DNA of 64,000 bases. It comes from Calliopum simillimum. Its lineage: Eukaryota > Arthropoda > Insecta > Diptera > Lauxaniidae. A program made the position numbers and the translations under genes. A model generated the notes under the pieces. That model saw nothing but the letters and a program-made list of their open reading frames with translations. It was not told the DNA's origin and did no database searches. The stretch's first letter is position 1. Each line of letters starts with the position of its first letter. Where the stretch lies: positions 115,467,124 to 115,531,123 of the forward strand of contig OX638371.1 in the NCBI GenBank assembly GCA_951812925.1, read 5' to 3'. This document shows positions 11,110 through 21,179 of this stretch, one piece after another.

Positions 11110-11351
11110 TGCAAAATCTTGTGGAGATAACGTCATCAATGCTACAACAAGTTAACAACTTAACAGAAGAACTAGCTGAACTCAAATACAACTCTAAATT
11201 ACATTCAAAACAACAATATAAAATAGAATTTAATCAAAATTATTGTTGGTATCACAACAAATTTGGAAATAAAGCTAAAAAATGCTTTCAACCTTGCCAT
11301 TTTTATAACAATCAAAATGCTCCTAAAAATCAACACAAATCTTTAAACTAA
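11082..11351 (+). CDS. Gag, nucleocapsid part with CHCC zinc knuckle
   Basis: It is open in the -1 frame relative to the upstream Gag frame. No ATG is needed if it is the shifted continuation. It reads through …[13 protein letters not shown] (a coiled-coil-like start) to a zinc-knuckle motif C-x2-H-x9-C-x3-C ([18 protein letters not shown]), the CHCC type used by the CsRn1/Kabuki group instead of the usual CCHC. It stops at 11351, 11 bases before the pol start codon, and pol lies in yet another frame. RNA binding and packaging is the family role. Confidence 0.8.
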   Translation, partial: SKNDNSDAIVQNLVEITSSMLQQVNNLTEELAELKYNSKLHSKQQYKIEFNQNYCWYHNKFGNKAKKCFQPCHFYNNQNAPKNQHKSLN

Positions 11352-11362
11352 ATTCATCTATT

Positions 11363-14300
11363 ATGGCCGCGACACATAATAGAGATAAATATGATTCAAA
11401 TCGTCGCCTTTTTATTTTTGATCCAAGAAACCAACTTAATTTTTTGATAGATACAGGGGCAGTTGTTTCTGTAATACCTTCAGCCAAATTTCCAAATTGT
11501 AACAAAACTTCGGATCTTATTTTATCAGCAGCTAATGGTACAACAATTAAAACATACGGTTCTAAATTGTTAAATGTAGATCTTGGTCTAAATCGTGACT
11601 TTCATTTCTCTTTCATACTCGCAGACATACCGACACCCATTATTGGTGCCAACTTTCTTGAAAAATTTGAACTTTTAGTAGATATTAAAAAAAGACAAAT
11701 CATTGACCCAACAACAAAAACATTTAAGTCTGGAAAATCTGGTTTTTCCGAAATTGGAGAACTTAAAGTACATATTTTAAATAATAAATTCACCAAAATC
11801 CTTACTGATTATCCAAAGGTTACTTCTGAACCAAATTACAATCAACCAGTTAAACATTCAACTGTTCATAGAATTGAAACTAATGGATCCTTACCTTTTT
11901 CAAAACCACGACGATTAGATCCATTAAAATATAATATAGCCCAAAAAGAATTTGATTTTTTAGTCAAAAGTGGCATCTGTAGACCATCTTCATCTCATGT
12001 TACTTCAGCTCTTCATTTAGTACCTAAAAAAGATCCCAACGATTGGAGACCGTGTGGTGACTATCGTAGACTCAACAACATTACTATTCCTGATCGTTAT
12101 CCACTTCCCCACATACACGATCTAAATATAAATCTGCGAAATAAGACTATATTTTCTAAATTAGATTTAGTAAGGGCTTATCATCAAATCCCTATGGCTG
12201 AAGACGATATTCATAAAACAGCCATAACTACACCTTTTGGTATGTTCGAATTTATAAGAATGCCATTTGGTTTACGAAACAGCGCACAAACTTTTCAACG
12301 CTTTGTAAATGAAGTGTTTTCAGGACTTAGTTTTGTCTTTGCATATATTGACGATATTCTAATAGCTAGCGAAAACGAAAATCAACACATTGAACATTTA
12401 CACATCGTTTTTAAACGTCTTAATGATTATGGACTCAACATCAAACCTTCAAAATGCATACTTGGAGTTCCAAGTCTTGAGTTTTTGAGTTACCAGATCT
12501 CTGGAAAAGGAATTCAACCTTCAAAAAACAGAGTTCAAACCATACTTTCTTATGAAAAACCCAACTCTGTAAAAAATCTTCAAAAATTTTTAGGTATGAT
12601 AAATTATTATCATAGATTTATTCCTTTACTAGCAAAATCATTACTTCCACTACACACCATTTTAACTGCAGCCAATAAAAATAAAGAAAAACAATTAACC
12701 TGGACTAAAGAAGCAGAACATGCATTTGTAAATGTTCGTGAAAAATTCGCTAAAATCACACTATTAAATCATTTTAACAAAAATGCTAAACTATCCCTTT
12801 CTGTTGATGCGTCAAATATTGCAATAGGATCTGTTTTACAACAATCAAGCACAAAAGGCATCGAACCTTTAGCATACTTTTCTCGTAAATTAAGTCAATC
12901 TGAAGTTAAATATTCGACATTTGATAGAGAATTATTAGCTATATACAACAGCGTTAAACACTTCAAACATTTTTTAGAAGGAAGACAGTTCACTATATAC
13001 ACAGATCACAAACCTCTGACTTATGTCATTGATTCTAAATCAGACAGATCACCCCGACAAACTCGTCATCTTGAATATATAGCACAATTTACAAACGATA
13101 TTCAGTACATATCAGGTAAAAATAACATTATCGCAGATACACTTTCGCGCATACCTGAAATCGATGCAATATCTTCTCAAGATTTAAATTTTGATAAATT
13201 CCATAAAGAACAAAATTCAGATGAGACACTGAAAACACTAATTTCTACACCAAATTCCAAATTCAATTTAAAGGAAGTTATGATTCCTATATACAAATTT
13301 AAGATTTGGTGTGATGTATCTTACGATCCTCCTCGACCATATGTACCAGTTACAATGAGGAAACTTGTGTTTGACAAATTACACTCTATTTGCCACTCAG
13401 GAGTAAGATCAACTAGGAAACTTATTCAATCAAAATACTTCTGGCCTAACATGAGAAAAGACATAAATGACTGGTCAACAAGTTGCTTGGTATGCCAAAA
13501 ATCTAAAATTCATCGACACATTAGGACACCCATTAATACTATTCCAATACCTACAGGAAGGTTCGAACATATCCACATGGATTTAGTTGGCCCTTTACCA
13601 GTCTCCAATGGTTATAAATATATTTTAACTATTATAGATAGACACACCAGATGGCCAGAAGCTTTTCCTATTAAAGATATAACAGCTCAAACAATTGCAA
13701 AAACTTTCGCTTATCAATACATTCCACGTTTCGGAGTTCCTTTGAATATTACCGTCGATCAAGGTACACAATTCACATCTAAGCTCTTTCTGGAACTAAC
13801 AAAACTGTTAGGCACTCATAAGATTCACAGCACAACTTATCATCCACAAGCAAATGGAATTATTGAACGATTTCATCGTCAATTAAAAACTTCAATCTTA
13901 ACTTGTAAAAATCCAGTCAATTGGTCCGATGAGATACATTTCATTCTACTAGGATTAAGATGTTCAATTAAGGAAGACCTTAAATGTTGTCCTGCAGAAC
14001 TAGTCTATGGACAAACTTTAAGATTACCGGGAGAGTTAATCACAACAAGTTCTGATTCATTTTCTTCTGAAGAAATAATATCTAAACTAAGAAAACATTT
14101 TTCAAAAGTTAGATCTAACATCATCCACCATTCACAATCAACAAAACCGTATGTACCCACAAGCTTGAGAACTTGTGAGTATGTGTTTTTAAAAGAAAAT
14201 CGTCCAACAACTCTTAAACCACCATACACAGGACCATATAAAATAATTTCAAAACAAGATAAAACATTTAAAATAAGAATTGGTAATTTTATTAAAACGG

Positions 14301-14410
14301 TTTCAATAGATAACCTCAAACCAGCCCACGTAACAAAAAACTTTAATACTAATTCATCAACTTCATACAGCTATACACATAATAAACCAATCACTTTTAA
14401 TATAAACTAA
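11363..14410 (+). CDS. Pol polyprotein: protease, RT, RNase H, integrase
   Basis: An intact 1015-codon frame. Aspartic protease: DTGA at residues 30-33. Reverse transcriptase: the active-site YIDD at 328-331, preceded by [13 protein letters not shown]. RNase H: the DASN motif at D482 and TDHKPL downstream. Integrase zinc finger: H674, H678, C708, C711. Integrase core: D740, D799, E835, a D,D(35)E arrangement. There are no internal stops and all catalytic residues seen are present. The ATG 11 bases after the gag stop could be used by reinitiation, or pol may normally be expressed by a second -1 shift. Codon use is strongly A/T-ending, unlike the bab1 exon. Confidence 0.95.
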   Translation: MAATHNRDKYDSNRRLFIFDPRNQLNFLIDTGAVVSVIPSAKFPNCNKTSDLILSAANGTTIKTYGSKLLNVDLGLNRDFHFSFILADIPTPIIGANFLEKFELLVDIKKRQIIDPTTKTFKSGKSGFSEIGELKVHILNNKFTKILTDYPKVTSEPNYNQPVKHSTVHRIETNGSLPFSKPRRLDPLKYNIAQKEFDFLVKSGICRPSSSHVTSALHLVPKKDPNDWRPCGDYRRLNNITIPDRYPLPHIHDLNINLRNKTIFSKLDLVRAYHQIPMAEDDIHKTAITTPFGMFEFIRMPFGLRNSAQTFQRFVNEVFSGLSFVFAYIDDILIASENENQHIEHLHIVFKRLNDYGLNIKPSKCILGVPSLEFLSYQISGKGIQPSKNRVQTILSYEKPNSVKNLQKFLGMINYYHRFIPLLAKSLLPLHTILTAANKNKEKQLTWTKEAEHAFVNVREKFAKITLLNHFNKNAKLSLSVDASNIAIGSVLQQSSTKGIEPLAYFSRKLSQSEVKYSTFDRELLAIYNSVKHFKHFLEGRQFTIYTDHKPLTYVIDSKSDRSPRQTRHLEYIAQFTNDIQYISGKNNIIADTLSRIPEIDAISSQDLNFDKFHKEQNSDETLKTLISTPNSKFNLKEVMIPIYKFKIWCDVSYDPPRPYVPVTMRKLVFDKLHSICHSGVRSTRKLIQSKYFWPNMRKDINDWSTSCLVCQKSKIHRHIRTPINTIPIPTGRFEHIHMDLVGPLPVSNGYKYILTIIDRHTRWPEAFPIKDITAQTIAKTFAYQYIPRFGVPLNITVDQGTQFTSKLFLELTKLLGTHKIHSTTYHPQANGIIERFHRQLKTSILTCKNPVNWSDEIHFILLGLRCSIKEDLKCCPAELVYGQTLRLPGELITTSSDSFSSEEIISKLRKHFSKVRSNIIHHSQSTKPYVPTSLRTCEYVFLKENRPTTLKPPYTGPYKIISKQDKTFKIRIGNFIKTVSIDNLKPAHVTKNFNTNSSTSYSYTHNKPITFNIN

Positions 14411-14427
14411 TTTATTTTGTTTTTACC

Positions 14428-14437
14428 GAAGGGGGAG
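14428..14437 (+). other. polypurine tract of the gypsy element
   Basis: gaagggggag lies three bases before the 3' LTR, in the position used to prime plus-strand DNA synthesis. Confidence 0.8.
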
Positions 14438-14440
14438 TAA

Positions 14441-14638
14441 TGTAGCATCTTCAATTTACTTTGTTATATACATACTTTGTTGTTATTTAGACTCAAATTA
14501 TGTGTTCAAAATAATTTATGTTTATTTGAGTTTTCAAAATATTTTTATATTCATTCGATTTTGAATTTTATATGTGAAAACTTCATGTTTAATTATAAAT
14601 AAAAATATGAATTAATTTTATAAAAAATAGTAACTACA
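14441..14638 (+). repeat. 3' LTR of the gypsy element
   Basis: 198 bp, apparently identical to 9794-9991, followed directly by the second gttgg target copy. Confidence 0.95.
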
Positions 14639-14880
14639 GTTGGCTTCCAAGTATTGAATCATAGATGGCTTGTAGATGAAGGCTTTTGACTTCACATAAC
14701 TCCAAAGAAAAAAATCCATAAGTGTGATACCACATGATCTAGGCGGCTAGTTGACAGTTCCGAAACGTGAAATAAGGTGCTCACCAAAATGATTTATGAT
14801 AAAATCATTGTTTCGCGCGCTGTTTGTGCCGTAGCACCGTTTTGCTGAAGCTCCGTTACCATGGTGCGGTAAAGCTAACC
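14639..14880 (-). pseudogene. mariner-like transposase, catalytic-core remnant
   Basis: Minus-strand readings, with a frame change and stops, give QQNGATAQTARET, then HLISRFGTVN, PPRSCGITLMDFFLW and YVKSKAF. These match, in order, the FQQDGATCHTARET / ISRFGxVNWPPRSCDLTPLDYFLWGYVKSKVY core of a mariner-related DDE transposase family. The catalytic D of DLTP is replaced by GITL here and several stops are present, so it is dead. The reading continues across the gypsy insertion at 9641-9793. A hairpin element at 14878 cuts the N-terminal side. Confidence 0.75.
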
Positions 14881-15746
14881 ATTGGCCAAAAATTTCTCAA
14901 GTGAGCCACTTAAGAATTTAAACGTAAAAATGTGAAATAAGTTCTAAAGAATTTTAGCAACTAGTAAAGATTTTGAAAATTTTTTGTTTTTTCAACATTT
15001 AACAAAGAATAAAACTGTATTTTTTTCGACCAAAATTTTTCATTTTTCATTTATAACCTAATATCCCTATTTCAAATAACTAAAAATTTAAGCAACTTCG
15101 CTGTCTCTGAGAAAATTATAAAAACTACTTGGGCACTCTTCAAATGTTTGGAAACTATAATACCGAAAAATTCGGGGTACCCGATACTGGTTCGAAAGTT
15201 GTTCACAATATCGTGTGCCGTGCAAGTCTTTTTTCAATAATAGAGAGAAACAAGACATTTTACGAAAAAAATGTGTATGGCATAAATGCTTAAAATTTTC
15301 TAAGGAATTCGTGTGAATTTTCTAAAACATATTATAATTTTTGGAAAAATTGTTCCAAAAAATAAAAAAATAGTGCGTTCCAAAAAATTAAAGAAAAACT
15401 CACACGTATTCCTTAGAATACGCAAGATGCCTAGTTTTACTCTTCTACTGAAAAAAGAATTGCACGGCACAATATATTGTATTGTTAAAAACTTTTGAAC
15501 CAATATGGATTACACCAATTTTTTTTCTGGGGTATAGATCCTAAGAGTTTGATAGTTTGCTTAAAGGCCGAGAAGTTGCCTAAATTTTTATTTATTTGAA
15601 ATAGGGATTTTCAATAAAAAAAAGAAAAAATTGGTTCTCCAAAATATTTCCTAGTTGCAACAAAAGTCATTTTCTTATAGGCCGTATATTCGTTGTTACG
15701 TTTAAGTTCTTAATTGGCTCACTTGAGCAATTTTAGGCCCATTGGC
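14878..15746. mobile_element. foldback (hairpin) element, about 870 bp
   Basis: Nearly the whole stretch is one long imperfect inverted repeat. The ends ccattggcc.. / ..ggcccattgg and ctcaagtgagcca / tggctcacttgag match, and further matched blocks occur inside (ccgtgcaagtct against gaattgcacgg; ctaaggaattcgtgtg against cacacgtattccttag). Arms of about 420 bases meet near 15310-15330. There is no coding sequence. It lies within or next to the decayed mariner-like transposase, and no convincing target duplication was seen. Confidence 0.75.
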
Positions 15747-16271
15747 GGCTATTTTCTATCCTTCATTTTTAAAAAAATATTAAGATTAATTATTAAGAAA
15801 TGTACCTCGTCACGGACAAAATCCGAATCGAAGTTGTTGAATACGAGAGGCCAAGATGCTGCTCACGTGATTTTGCAATCTGACACTTATACAATTACCC
15901 ACACCGTGCAGGTGGCAACTTCTTATCAGCCTAAAATATAGAGATTTTCTGAGTATGCAGTATTGTTCCATAGCCCTTCACGATGAAAATTTTTTTTTTC
16001 CAAAATTTTTGCTAATTATTTTCGGAAGAAATGCCCGAAAATTCGGTATTTTTTTTCTAGTTTTCGTGAACTAAAAAAAAAAATTGAGTATGTACAAAGT
16101 TTCCTTAATTTGTGTACTCTTCATCAGGAAATATTGAGTTTAAAATTTTTTTTTTTTCTATAATTCGAATTAAAAAAACTTTACAGCTTTACAGGATTAT
16201 TCTATTGCAGAAAATTAGTTTGAAAGCTAAGTATGTGCTATACAAGTAACACTCTACGTATGATGGTAAGA
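15747..16271. other. non-coding stretch, nothing recognised
   Basis: AT-rich sequence between the foldback element and the LINE tail. It may contain the far part of the mariner-like element cut by the foldback, but no readable transposase was found. Confidence 0.4.
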
Positions 16272-18650
16272 GTTTCATTTCATTTCATTTTTCATTTCAT
16301 TTCATTTATTTAAAAATTCATTACAAAATGCTACAAGATTGTTTATCTTATGAATAAGCATAAAAAATAATACCAAAAAATTATTAACAATGAGAAACGA
16401 TATTAATGTAAAATAAAAAAAATAAAAAAAAAATGTTACTAAAAAATTATTTAAAACAAGTTTACAAAATTCATTGATATTGATTACTCTAAATTATGAA
16501 GAAGAAAAATGTCTAAACAATGTTGCTTTAAATTGTGTCGGGGACCTAATTTTTTGCAAATCATGTGGAAGGTTATTCCACAAGCGAATTGCAGCAATGA
16601 AAAATGAGCGTTCTAAAATCGAAGTTCTGCATCGTGGCACGATTAGTTTTAAGCCTCTTTGTGATTGAGCAAAAAGAAGTGTCTCAGATAGATAGTCAGG
16701 GGAGTTTTTATTAATCACAGAATGCAATTTAATCAAATTTCTAAATTCATAATATTGGTCGAGGTCCAAGCCCAGGATAGCTTTCTTTACACGAGACACA
16801 CTTTCATATCTAGGAATGCTAAAAATGAATCTAATGCAGTCATTAAAAGCCACATTCAATTTACGCCGACATATGGAATCAGGACATGGATAAACCGAAC
16901 AGTTAAACGTAAAAAATGGCACAATTAGGCTTTTAACCAACCTCATTTTCATATTATCGGGTAAAGTGTATGCAGACGACCTAAGGCTTCTTAAGCTGTA
17001 ATAAACTTGTTTCACTGTTGTCTTAGTGGCATCACAACAACTTAATGTTGAATTGATAAAGTAACCTAAGTACTTGATATTTTTAGACATAGGCAATATC
17101 GTTCCACCCAATTCGATAGGTGGTAGATCAAGCGCACTGACATGGTTTCTAGAGCAGATCATACTGTTACATTTTAATGGATTCAGCTTAAGCCCATTTT
17201 TAGTTGACCAATTTTGAACGTGTGCTAGATCTTCGTTAATTCTTACAACACAGTCTTCAGATAAACCAACGGGGCTAGCAAGGTAAATAAGTACGTCATC
17301 AGCATACAGGTGAATTTTACTATTGATCACTATTTGAGTTAAATCATTTATATACAGCGAAAACAGTAGAGGACCTAAAATAGAGCCTTGCGGCACACCA
17401 CAGTTGGATAACAAAGGATCAGAGGAACCTTGCTCCGTTCTAATGGAGAGCACTCTATTTCTCAAATAATTACTTATCAGTTTGACTGACATATTAGAAA
17501 ATTTAAATTCTTGCTTTAGTTTTCTTAAGAGAGTTAAGTGATCAACACAATCGAAAGCTTTGGAGAAGTCCAACACAACCATTATACAAATGTTATCACT
17601 GTCTAAAGCTAAACGCAAATCGGAGGTCACTTTCATGACAGCTGTTTCGCAGCTATGTTTTGTGCGAAAACCTGATTGCCACTTGCTTAATTTCTTGCAT
17701 CTGGAAAGATAGCTCTGCATTTGATTAGAAACGATTTTCTCAAATACTTTGGACAAAAAAGGAAGGATACTTATAGGTCGATAGTCAGACGGACATGAGG
17801 GAATCGGTTTTTTAGGGACAGGTATAACCTTAGCGTATTTCCAAGACTCAGGGAATTGGGAATTCATTAAACAAGTATTGAAAATATTCAATATAAATGG
17901 AAAAATCAAAGGTAGTATAAGTTTAAGAAACTTTGGACTTACTTCATCCATGCCTATAGCTTCTGATTTCACCGATCTAAAGGCATCTTGAACTTCGAAA
18001 CTGGTAACGCAATTGAAAGCAAAACAGTCATCAATATCTAATTCAGAAGGTTTAAAGCTTTCTACTAAAGAATGTGTTGGAAAAGGAACTAAATTAGTCC
18101 TCATTTCACCTGGGCTAAAAGGGCAGCCTGAGCTAGACTTGTCTTTTGAAATACCTAATTCTTTAAGATTTTTCCAAAGCTGTTTTGAATTTAAGCAAGG
18201 ATTGAGTTTATTACATAAGTACGTTCGTTTGGCGGATCGAATTAAGCTATTTACTTTATTTCTTGCAGTGGTGTATTGATTTCTATTAAAAACAGAAGGA
18301 TTTCTTTTAAATTTCTTATAAAAACGCTCTCTTTCATTTACTTGCAACCTAATAGCATTAGTGAACCAAGGGCAATGATTGGACTTAAATTGTTTGGAAA
18401 CAGTAGGGACGTATGTCTCAAACAGCTCACCAATAAGCGTGTTTAGCAAATACACCTTGCCATTTACATCAGGAGTAGAGTATATCGTGGACCAATTAAG
18501 ATTAGAACAGCCGAGATAAAGACTGGGATAACAAATGTTGCGAAAGGATCTAAAGGTAATAGTTCTATCGCAGTTGTCAGGAAAAGGTAGCGTACAAAAT
18601 ATGAAATCATGTGTGAAGTCGGAAGGTGAACTCATTTGGTCAAACGGACC
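16272..18650 (-). mobile_element. non-LTR retrotransposon (LINE), 5'-truncated
   Basis: A minus-strand LINE. Its 3' end is an (AAATG)n-type tail, seen on the plus strand as tttcatttcatttcattttt at 16273-16310. A short A-rich 3' UTR follows, then a long RT frame. The endonuclease domain is represented only by its last residues, and an in-frame TAA lies just upstream of the first Met. The copy is therefore 5'-truncated or damaged there. The 5' limit is approximate and decayed element sequence may extend to about 18850. The short-repeat 3' tail and RNase-H-less C-terminus suggest a CR1/L2-like clade, but I cannot fix the clade by eye. Confidence 0.85.
16494..18635 (-). CDS. LINE reverse transcriptase (713 codons, N-terminally truncated ORF2)
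   Basis: Open for 713 codons on the minus strand. Residues 4-13 (PSDFTHDFIF) look like the end of an AP-endonuclease domain (the SDHDxIF motif). The RT domain contains YRPISILPFLSKVFEKI, QSGFRTKHSCETAV, the DFSKAFDCVDH motif A, GVPQGSILGPLLF and the catalytic YADD at residues 444-447. The C-terminal part ends with a RLWNNLP motif seen in many LINE ORF2 proteins. The product copies element RNA at a nicked target. All RT motifs are intact and the frame is unbroken, so the copy is young, but without the endonuclease it cannot act alone. Confidence 0.9.
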   Translation of the reverse strand: MSSPSDFTHDFIFCTLPFPDNCDRTITFRSFRNICYPSLYLGCSNLNWSTIYSTPDVNGKVYLLNTLIGELFETYVPTVSKQFKSNHCPWFTNAIRLQVNERERFYKKFKRNPSVFNRNQYTTARNKVNSLIRSAKRTYLCNKLNPCLNSKQLWKNLKELGISKDKSSSGCPFSPGEMRTNLVPFPTHSLVESFKPSELDIDDCFAFNCVTSFEVQDAFRSVKSEAIGMDEVSPKFLKLILPLIFPFILNIFNTCLMNSQFPESWKYAKVIPVPKKPIPSCPSDYRPISILPFLSKVFEKIVSNQMQSYLSRCKKLSKWQSGFRTKHSCETAVMKVTSDLRLALDSDNICIMVVLDFSKAFDCVDHLTLLRKLKQEFKFSNMSVKLISNYLRNRVLSIRTEQGSSDPLLSNCGVPQGSILGPLLFSLYINDLTQIVINSKIHLYADDVLIYLASPVGLSEDCVVRINEDLAHVQNWSTKNGLKLNPLKCNSMICSRNHVSALDLPPIELGGTILPMSKNIKYLGYFINSTLSCCDATKTTVKQVYYSLRSLRSSAYTLPDNMKMRLVKSLIVPFFTFNCSVYPCPDSICRRKLNVAFNDCIRFIFSIPRYESVSRVKKAILGLDLDQYYEFRNLIKLHSVINKNSPDYLSETLLFAQSQRGLKLIVPRCRTSILERSFFIAAIRLWNNLPHDLQKIRSPTQFKATLFRHFSSS

Positions 18651-19780
18651 TTATCTTGGGAGAGTCAAATTTGAGTCATACCATTTGATAATGTGTAAAA
18701 TTCCGAAGAGAATGCAGAATTTATCGCCCAAAAATGTTTTAAATTAGCAAAATTTTGGCGTTTTGAATTTTATAGTTAAAAAATGATAGTCTTGAGATAA
18801 TTGTTGAGGTTGAGGCTTGGGTTTGCAATAGTAGAGTTTGTTAGAGGTAGAGAATTTGAAAATTTGATTTTTATGCTATCTGGCGGCTTAAATTTAAAAT
18901 TGTTTCACTTGTAAGTTGATCTTAGGATGTCAAAAACCCAAAAAATGATATTTTGACATAGGTAAGGTTATGCTTGTCTGGTACTGCAAATTTTACTCTA
19001 TCAAGACGAGTCACATTTTTGGACAGTCTAATACATATGTCAAATGTGCAAAACCGAGAGTAGTTACAAAATTGATGACGTTAAATTACAAATTCAAGTT
19101 TTATTTTGTTAGAATTTCAAGTATATTCACTTGAATTTTTTTTTTCAAAATACTCATCGGAAGCAAAATATTCACTGAACTGCTTCGAACTGGTTTTTTT
19201 CTACTTTTAGCCTACATGATTTCTTTGCAATACATACTTAATAAAGAATTTACAACAATCCCTTAAGTGATTTTTAAATTTGAACCTAACCAAACCATTT
19301 TTTTAGTGTGTTTTTGGTTTGGTACAGCGCTTCCACAATAAAAGTGGTACGATTAATTGGTTCGGTTTAAGGCTCAATAAAGGTGATGGTATTCAAAAAC
19401 AGATTCGCTTTAAAATCGGTTTGCAGCCCTGCTCAAAATTAGGTTTCACTGTAGAGGAAAAACCACAAATTTGTGAAAAATTTAAATCTTGCGATTGAAA
19501 CAATATAGAGAGTCGATTTACTTAAATCTTGGAGTGCTTACCATTTCGAAAGAAACAATGGAAATCTTTAAACTAAAAATAAATTAACTTCTTTTTTCTT
19601 TTCTCTGTTTTCCTATCAGACAAAAAAGTCGAAAAAGAATATTTGGTCAAATATTGTAGCAATATTTATTTTGGAGAAATATGCTTAGGGATTTTTGTTT
19701 TCAGTTTGTTCTTTAACCATCACAATATAACCTTTATATTTTAATCTATTCGATGCTCAAGCACAATTTATTTTCGCCAT
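18651..19780. other. non-coding stretch, nothing recognised
   Basis: AT-rich. The first 100-200 bases may be decayed 5' LINE sequence (minus-strand reading with stops). No other feature is supported. Confidence 0.45.
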
Positions 19781-19784
19781 ATTT

Positions 19785-20115
19785 TTTGCAAAAATGTTTC
19801 TGACCACATCCAGCCACTTTTAAATCTTCCTAATAACCATTCATCTGACATATTTTGAACCAAGGCTGGAGGAGGACAAAATTTTACCACCAGCACTGAA
19901 GACCAATGATGGTTTCGCTGCCGTTTCCAAACGTTACACTTTATATATTTTCTTCAGACTTTACGTGCTAATACAGCCCATGTATTTGGTGCCAGACGAA
20001 AAAGATGTTTCATTGCCGTATGAGATCCTTAACGGGTCATACAAAATAACATATGCTTCCAGTTCTAGCAGCTCGTCCTTTGAAAGATTATCAGGGTTTC
20101 TTTGCACTGTTCTTG
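19785..20115 (-). pseudogene. hAT transposase, C-terminal dimerisation-region remnant
   Basis: Minus-strand readings in shifting frames give KHLFRLAPNTWAVLARKV, then LETAAKPSLVFSAGGKIL and LGSKYV. They resemble the C-terminal hAT dimerisation domain, whose pattern is FPxLaxlArxyL…tSaxsErvFSxaGxil…rxxLxpxxV. Stops and frameshifts separate the pieces. No TIRs were found. The assignment rests on this pattern only. Confidence 0.45.
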
Positions 20116-20444
20116 TATGATGTTTATGGAAACCATAGTATCATGTCTCTCCAGGAAGACTTTCTGTAATAAAACTCTTTCTCTTATCATCTGTACGCCG
20201 TGTGCAATAGATCAGAATATCCGAAACGAGTTTCCGCACTTTAACTTAAAATGGAATGGGTCCCATTACAATTGCCTTTTCTTCAATTCTGCCATTAGTC
20301 GTTAGTTTTTCAAAAAAATTTTTTGTCGATAAATAATAAAAACATTTACTATTACGCCACTTTTTATGTCAAAGTAGCCGTACTCGAAGTGGTCGAATTA
20401 GGAGCCGCTATCCTATGTAAAAATTATCTAATCGGTAATTAGTG

Positions 20445-20860
20445 ATGAGCAAACAAAGACCAAAACCAATACCATAGCAGTCTTGGTCTTGTTCTTGTAC
20501 ATTGAGTCTTGGTCTTGGTTTTGATATTGAATCTTGGTCTTGTTCTTGGTCATTAAGTCTTGGTCTCGGTCTTGTTCTTGAAAAATGTCTAAAGATTGTA
20601 GGGTATTCAAAATTTCCAAAACTTATTTTTACAAAGCACTTGGGCTTTTAGGATGCCAAACTTCGAATTGAGATATGATTTTATGCTTGAAAGGGGCGTG
20701 ACACACCTATTAACTATACATTCGCAAGACTAAAAAGTAGTCTTGGTCTTGATGATCATCGTGAGCAAAAACAAGATCAAGACCATAGCAGTCTTGGTCT
20801 TGGCCTCGGAAAACTACCAAGACCAAGACCAAGAATCAAGACCAAGACTAATTGGAAATA
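20445..20860. repeat. CTTGGT hexamer satellite in two opposed blocks
   Basis: Around 20460-20583 the plus strand is built from variants of cttggt (for example gtcttggtcttgttcttg). A second block at about 20762-20850 ends in the complementary gaccaagaccaagaa. A longer unit (gagcaaa…caagaccatagcagtcttggtcttg, in pieces) is present in both blocks. The two blocks could pair with each other. It is a simple-repeat or minisatellite, with no coding meaning. Confidence 0.75.
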
Positions 20861-21179
20861 TCCAGAGCAAAAGTAAAAATCATGTTGACCAGTATAAATT
20901 GAAGAATCATATTCATAAATTAGACATTAAGATAATAATACATTATAAAATAATTATCTCTTTGAACATATGTATGTATGCTAGTATGTATGTATGTATA
21001 CACGTATTTGTGTACATAAAATAAATTTATAACACGCCCCTTTAGTTATTATTTAAATATAATGGTTCTCACATGCATTTTACAAAACTGACATTTACTC
21101 ATATTGGTGAAAAAAGAAAAACGAAGACCCCATCTTGGGGGTAAGAGGAAAACACGTAAAAAATACACAAAACTATGCG

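Larger units (their letters stand above)
9794..14638 (+). mobile_element. gypsy-superfamily LTR retrotransposon (CsRn1/Kabuki-like)
   Basis: A 4845-bp element bounded by two 198-bp LTRs (9794-9991 and 14441-14638) that I read as identical, flanked by the 5-bp target duplication gttgg (9789-9793 and 14639-14643). A primer-binding site follows the 5' LTR and a purine tract precedes the 3' LTR. Gag has the CHCC zinc knuckle typical of the CsRn1/Kabuki group, and the 1015-codon pol is in the order PR-RT-RNase H-integrase. There is no env frame. The identical LTRs mean a very recent insertion. Gag is broken by a frame change, so the copy may be only just disabled. It sits inside an older mariner-like transposase remnant. 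Confidence 0.93.

Noticed and set aside
9794..14638. errantivirus (env-bearing gypsy)
   Set aside because: Only about 30 bases lie between the end of pol and the 3' LTR, so there is no third frame. The CHCC knuckle points to another gypsy lineage.
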